Assembly (NCBI GenBank): GCA_947568835.1
Contig: OX387606.1
Span: 12,276,001 to 12,340,000, forward strand
DNA length: 64,000 nucleotides
Direction of reading: 5' to 3'
DNA from: Protonemura montana
Lineage: Eukaryota > Arthropoda > Insecta > Plecoptera > Nemouridae
Shown: piece by piece, positions 59,536-64,000 of the stretch
Layout of the letters: each line of letters starts with the position of its first letter
How positions within the stretch are numbered: the stretch's first letter is position 1
Notes under the pieces: generated by a model
What the model was told of the DNA's origin: nothing
Seen by the model: only the letters and a program-made list of their open reading frames with translations
The model's database searches: none
Program-made: the position numbers and the translations under genes

Positions 59536-62500
59536 ATATAATAAAATATAATAATAAAATAATACAATTTTTCTAACGTTTAGTAACTTGAATCTGTTTC
59601 TGTTACTGTTCACTTTATCAAGGGTAAAAGCTTCCAGACTTTTCCCCAATAACAGAAGAACCAATAAAACTAAACAATTACCTTATCTAGACAGCTTAAA
59701 TTAACGGTAATAATAATAATAATAAAAGTTTATTGCTCTAAATTGATTTACAAATGTAACATTGGGTGAGTCAAGTACAAAATATTACTAATTAACACAA
59801 TTAGTCGTAGTAACAAATAGTATAATTAAATAAAATATAAATAGTCGTAAATAACACAACAAATGAACAAATTTTTTGTTAGTTCTTTTTAGTTAATAGA
59901 ATTTTAACTTAGCTTTAAAAAACGTGATATTAAATAGTTTTTTGAAAAAAGTTTAAGTTATAAAAAGTACATTCCAGTTTAAAAGCTACCTCCACCAATA
60001 GCCCCAACAAATTAATCTCACCTTATCATCAAACAACGAATATTTATCCGCTTCCCCGCGGAACATGTCACCAGGATTGATCTTACGCTGCGCATCTTTC
60101 AGAGCCTGCGCCGCCGCCTGCTCCGCCTTCTTCCTCTCCTTTTCAGCAGTGCGTTCCGCCTCGACTTTCCTCTTGGCCTCTCGTTCTCGCAGCAAGGTGT
60201 CCCTGTCGACGAGCTTGACAGCTGATGGCTGGCCTTCTCGGTCTTCGAGTCGCACCCCGACATTTGGCAGGACGTCATCGCGTAACGCATCGCACTCCTG
60301 CAGGATGTCCTGCGCCTTCAACTGCCGCGCCTGGCCACGCACTTTTTCACGGAACGCAGCCAGGATGTCCAGGTATGGGAGCACCAGCTGCTCTTTCTGA
60401 AATGGTTTAACAATAGGGAGGAATTGTCAGGTGAGATCTCTGATGAAATATTTGTGAAACTGCGAGAAGTTGCAATGTAAAGTACATTTTCATCAAGTCT
60501 TTAGCTAGATTTAGATTCAACACAACTTAAATTATAACAAAATTGTTGACCAGTATGTATTAAGTGTTGCACATAAGTTATTATTCAATTACTTTATTAC
60601 TGAGCAAAGTTGCACCATTCATGATACTCAGGACATGGGCTAAATAAGTTCTGAAACATGTTTCTAGCATTTTAATGTTAGAAGAACCATTATTTGTTGC
60701 AAGGGCGGCTCGTCCATATGGGCAGCCAGGGCACGGCCCTGGCAAGTGCAGAAAGTAAGGAGAGTAAGGAAAAAAAAAAATTGTGATGTATAATAATTGA
60801 AATTTTGGCTTTATAAACATTCGTTTTGTGACCAAGTTTCATTCTCCATCAACAAAAAACTAATAAAGGCGCTCCGTCGCGCTGTTTTCCGCCGCATAGA
60901 GCGAGTTTATTTGATTGCCGGGGCGCGGCAGGCGCGGCTCTACTCTCGACAGTGTTTAAGTATAGGAAATCTCTGAGACGCGCGGAGCATGGATCTATGG
61001 GTTTCTGTGGTCTATAGGCCTAGGTTTTCAGGGTAACCGGGGCCTAGGCGGTCTCTGCGGTTGAAAGACAAGCGAAAGCATCGGCGATCTCGGCGGCAGT
61101 TGCGTAATATCAACAGAAAGGCGGTGCATTTGCTAAATCAGATGATTAAAAGTATAAGAGTTTGACCAAATATTTGACCAGAGTTGTCCGTTTAAGTAAG
61201 CTTTATAATTGAAGCCCCAAAAAAGATTTTTATTATATCGAGTAAGTCAAAAATCTTGCTAACATTCTCGAACTTTGACTCAAATGCTTCGAATACTGGG
61301 GCAAAAATATCACAACTATATTGAAATTGGTAAGCTAAAGCTCGAAGCATTGGCTAAGAAACTGCAGATCTAAAAATACAAAAACTAAAATTTCTTAGCA
61401 AGGATTTTTATTACTCAATTTACACTAGCCGCTTGTATGCTCGACTGCCGGCCTACCAGGGCAAGTCCCGTCGGCTGCAGGTGAAAACATCGCCTCTCGG
61501 AGGTAGCCAAGTAATATCAATAGATAGGCAATGAACTCCAGCAGGCTGAGGCAAGGTAAGGCTAACGCGACTGTAAAATGTCATCGGACCCCTATTTTAG
61601 GGAGGGGGGTGCTATACCCACCAAACCCCCTTTTTTTTCGTCCACCCATTACCATAATTGGTTTTTATCTTTGCCCCGGCACCCAAACATCTCACCAGCC
61701 GCCACTGATTTGTTGTATATCTTTATTAAACAAGTTAGTTATGATGCCAAATATGAACTGTACTGTAATTTGATTGATTCCTCGCTGTTTTTATAGGTGA
61801 TAACAATAAAACATATGGTACCCAATATAAATACAGATAGGCATCTAGAGTTAAAGGCACCTTTAGTTGAAAATTCATATCAATCAGGCTTTCAATTCTT
61901 TGGGTTGCAGAGCATTAAGTAAAATAAAATGCAGAGACAGTGCCCAAAACGAAAGTATCAATAGTTTACGCACGTTTCCAGCATCAGCCGAGCCAGCGAT
62001 TGGAAACCCGATGGCGGTGTCGACAGATATTGCACCGAACACTGTCATGATGCGCGTAACATAGGCCGCGACATCGCGCAGTATCAGGCTGTTTGGCAAC
62101 TCGTTGGCCGTGCGGCGGTCGCGCAGGTAAACGTTGCACGTCGCGATCAAGTCTCGCATGACATCTAGAGCACCGCGCGTGTCGACGTTGTCTGAACAAA
62201 GCAAAGGATTAATTCATCTGCCAATCTGCAATGTGATGTTCATCCGTTCACTTTCTTTTCCATTCATTTCAAAACATAAAGGGCCTACAAAATAGCCATA
62301 TAAGGCAGGATAAAAGATGACAGTTCTACAAAACAGACTCCGTAAGAACCCTGAAGCTAAAACCTTCAAATATCAGGACATCTGTAACTTTCTCCAGTGG
62401 AATTGAATGAGATTTGCTCCATTGTGAGCATTAGAAAAAATGGCCTAATTTATCTCATTTTATTCCTTTTTACTAGATTCTTTAACAGAACCGCTGATTG

Positions 62501-64000
62501 GCCTGATTTGATTGGCTGTTGATATGAGTTTGTTTTGTTTTTCTCTCCTAGTGAGTGCATGGTGCCATTAACATCACACTCATTTTCAGTGGATGTTGTA
62601 ATAGCAGACCACAATGTTAGACAAGGCTGAAATTTGAGTGGATAAACAAGACAGTAAATTATCACATTGCATTTACCACAGAGAGCTGCATGAACGGAGT
62701 TCTTGGACGAGCAGAATTTGGCATTTAATTCCAACTCATTGTCTGTCCATTTCTGGTAGGAATCAAGTTGGGTCCCTGAGTTCAAGTGTCGGGTCAAATC
62801 TTTGACAGTCAAGAAGAACTCATTGAGTTGCTTCTCATATTGGACGGCCATTTCCATCGTATTTGAGCTATAGTCTAGCGTATCTTTCCATGAGTGCAGA
62901 AGAAAGGCAAGGCGCAACTGTCTTGCTGAATTCTTTGACAGCGCCTCGCGTATTGTCACAAAGTTCTTCAGTGATTTCGACATCTTGCATCCGGCAATCG
63001 TCAAATGACCCGAATGCAGGAAATATCGAACCCAATTGTCGTTGTCGTAATATGCCTCGGCTTGAGCCAGCTCGTTATCGTGGTGCGGAAATTTCAGGTC
63101 TACGCCGCCCGTATGTATGTCAATGGACTCGCCGCAGATGTGTGACGCCATGACGGAACACTCGATGTGCCAGCCGGGCCGGCCACGGCCCCATGGCGAT
63201 TGCCACCACGGTTCGCCTGCTTTGGAGCTCTTCCACAGCGCAAAGTCGTTTGGAGACCTACAGACAAACACAGCGTAAGCTCGATTAGACCATTTTAAAG
63301 TACAGAGGCGTACTTGAGAGAAAATAAAAAACAGGATTTGTTTAAGACCTGTAAATCAGAAACAAACCTCTTCTCGCTGAGTCTGTCCTCGGATACACAG
63401 AGATCCCCTTCTCCGTCTTGCAGAGACTTGGCATCTCCGTACGCTTCCGGAACTAGTTTGGCATAATGATGGTTTTTCGCAGCATCGAACCCGCTCACAT
63501 CAAAGTACACAGAGCCATTCGATTCATAGGCAAGACCATTGGATATTATTTTCTCAATGTAGGTAACAATTTCAGGCACATATTCACTAACTCTTGTCAA
63601 GACATTAGCCTGAAGAACATTTAAAGAATCCATATCTCGATGAAATTCAGCTTCCCAAAATCGAGGTAAATCACAGAAGATAGAATTATCGGTAATGTTT
63701 GCACCTTTTATTGAGTCCAGCCATTCTGAGAGAGGATCCTGTGCTTCTTTCAACAAATTTCTCTGTGCTTCTGCAATTTTTTCAGAATTGTTTAACCTAA
63801 CAGCTGTTTCCAATTGTTCTATTGCAGTCATAAGTTTGATCAGCATTCTCTCAACCATGCTTTTCTTGTCAACATCCACTAACAGCTTACAAGATTCAGT
63901 GAGTTTATCTAACACACTTCTAGCATCGTTCAAGTTATCAGTTAAGTTAGTAACATTTGCCAAATATTCCTTGTACAAGTGTTGTTGTCGGGCTCTTTTA
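59128..64000 (-). CDS. CARS1: Cysteinyl-tRNA synthetase, cytosolic (5'-partial)
   Basis: Five minus-strand exons in phase: 63369-64000 (continues beyond the window), 62677-63257, 61974-62191, 60022-60396 and 59128-59253. The enzyme, class I, attaches cysteine to tRNA-Cys. Visible elements are the eukaryote-specific helical insertion before the second half of the catalytic fold, W-L-D-S and [10 protein letters not shown], then [14 protein letters not shown] supplies a zinc-ligand Cys, and P-H-H-D-N-E-L-A-Q the zinc His and Glu. The K-M-S-K-S loop lies in [11 protein letters not shown], and [12 protein letters not shown] leads into the anticodon domain. A charged lysine/glutamate-rich coiled tail ends with [14 protein letters not shown], a eukaryotic CARS1 feature. 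The HIGH motif and first zinc Cys lie outside the window. The intron between 61974 and 60396 contains a hAT-type element. Confidence 0.95.
59502..59530 (+). repeat. (TA)n microsatellite
   Basis: About fourteen TA dinucleotides followed by ATAATATAATA-like sequence, in the last intron of the cysteinyl-tRNA synthetase gene. Confidence 0.9.
59707..59725 (+). repeat. (TAA)n microsatellite
   Basis: Six TAA trinucleotides in the same intron. Confidence 0.8.
60700..61707. mobile_element. Non-autonomous hAT-type element, 1 kb, with 8-bp duplication
   Basis: ATTTGTTG is present on both sides (60692-60699 and 61708-61715). The left end reads CAAGGGCGGCTCGTCC and the right end, read inwards, CAGTGGCGGCTGGTGA. 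Such GGCGGCT termini and 8-bp duplications are typical of hAT transposons. The interior is moderately GC-rich with no long frame, so the copy is non-autonomous. It lies in an intron of the cysteinyl-tRNA synthetase gene. Confidence 0.85.

Noticed and set aside
61884..62204. Reading the cysteinyl-tRNA synthetase exon as a separate 106-residue protein
   Set aside because: Only 61974-62191 aligns with CARS1 and is bounded by proper splice signals; the remainder is intron read-through.

Overview
The window reads as nuclear DNA of an insect. The strongest evidence is a complete Krüppel (Kr) segmentation gene with the family's five-finger block, its short first coding exon and a PEDLSM corepressor motif. 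Genes have GT-AG introns, intergenic DNA is AT-rich, and there are several DNA-transposon remnants. The order cannot be fixed from sequence alone.

Layout. (1) 1494-2876 (+): a single-exon nischarin-like PX/LRR protein. (2) 4027-11534 (-): seven exons of the E3-binding protein of the pyruvate dehydrogenase complex (PDHX, 500 aa). It starts 141 bp from the divergent succinate dehydrogenase assembly factor SDHAF2 (11676-12413, +, three exons), so two mitochondrial genes share one promoter gap. The 5.3-kb PDHX intron holds a 4.1-kb DNA transposon (5154-9266) with about 480-bp terminal inverted repeats, a 4-bp target duplication and a transposase ORF broken by one in-frame stop. A foldback element and a GC-rich MITE-like element flank it. 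(3) 12.4-15 kb: another MITE-like element and a broken THAP/P-element-like transposase remnant on the minus strand. (4) 16350-19564 (+): ethanolamine kinase (easily shocked/ETNK family), five exons, 349 aa. (5) 19.6-45.9 kb: a 26-kb gene desert in front of Kr with no recognisable coding gene. It has local clusters of AAGGGTTAA-type words resembling the known Krüppel binding site, densest at 37.2-38.25 kb. (6) 45949-48553 (+): Kr, two coding exons, 509 aa. (7) 48.6-58.9 kb: non-coding 3' flank. (8) 59128-64000 (-): five exons of cytosolic cysteinyl-tRNA synthetase, complete at the C-terminus and cut by the window edge at the N-terminus. One of its introns carries a 1-kb hAT-type non-autonomous element with an 8-bp target duplication.

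The genes are mostly housekeeping: PDH and SDH assembly in mitochondria, phosphatidylethanolamine synthesis, tRNA charging. Kr is the one developmental regulator and is the likely reason for the large non-coding territory. No CRISPR, operon, rRNA or convincing tRNA gene was seen. The most novel items are the long-TIR transposon family and the Krüppel-motif clusters upstream of Kr. Exon boundaries were placed by eye from splice signals, reading phase and family similarity.
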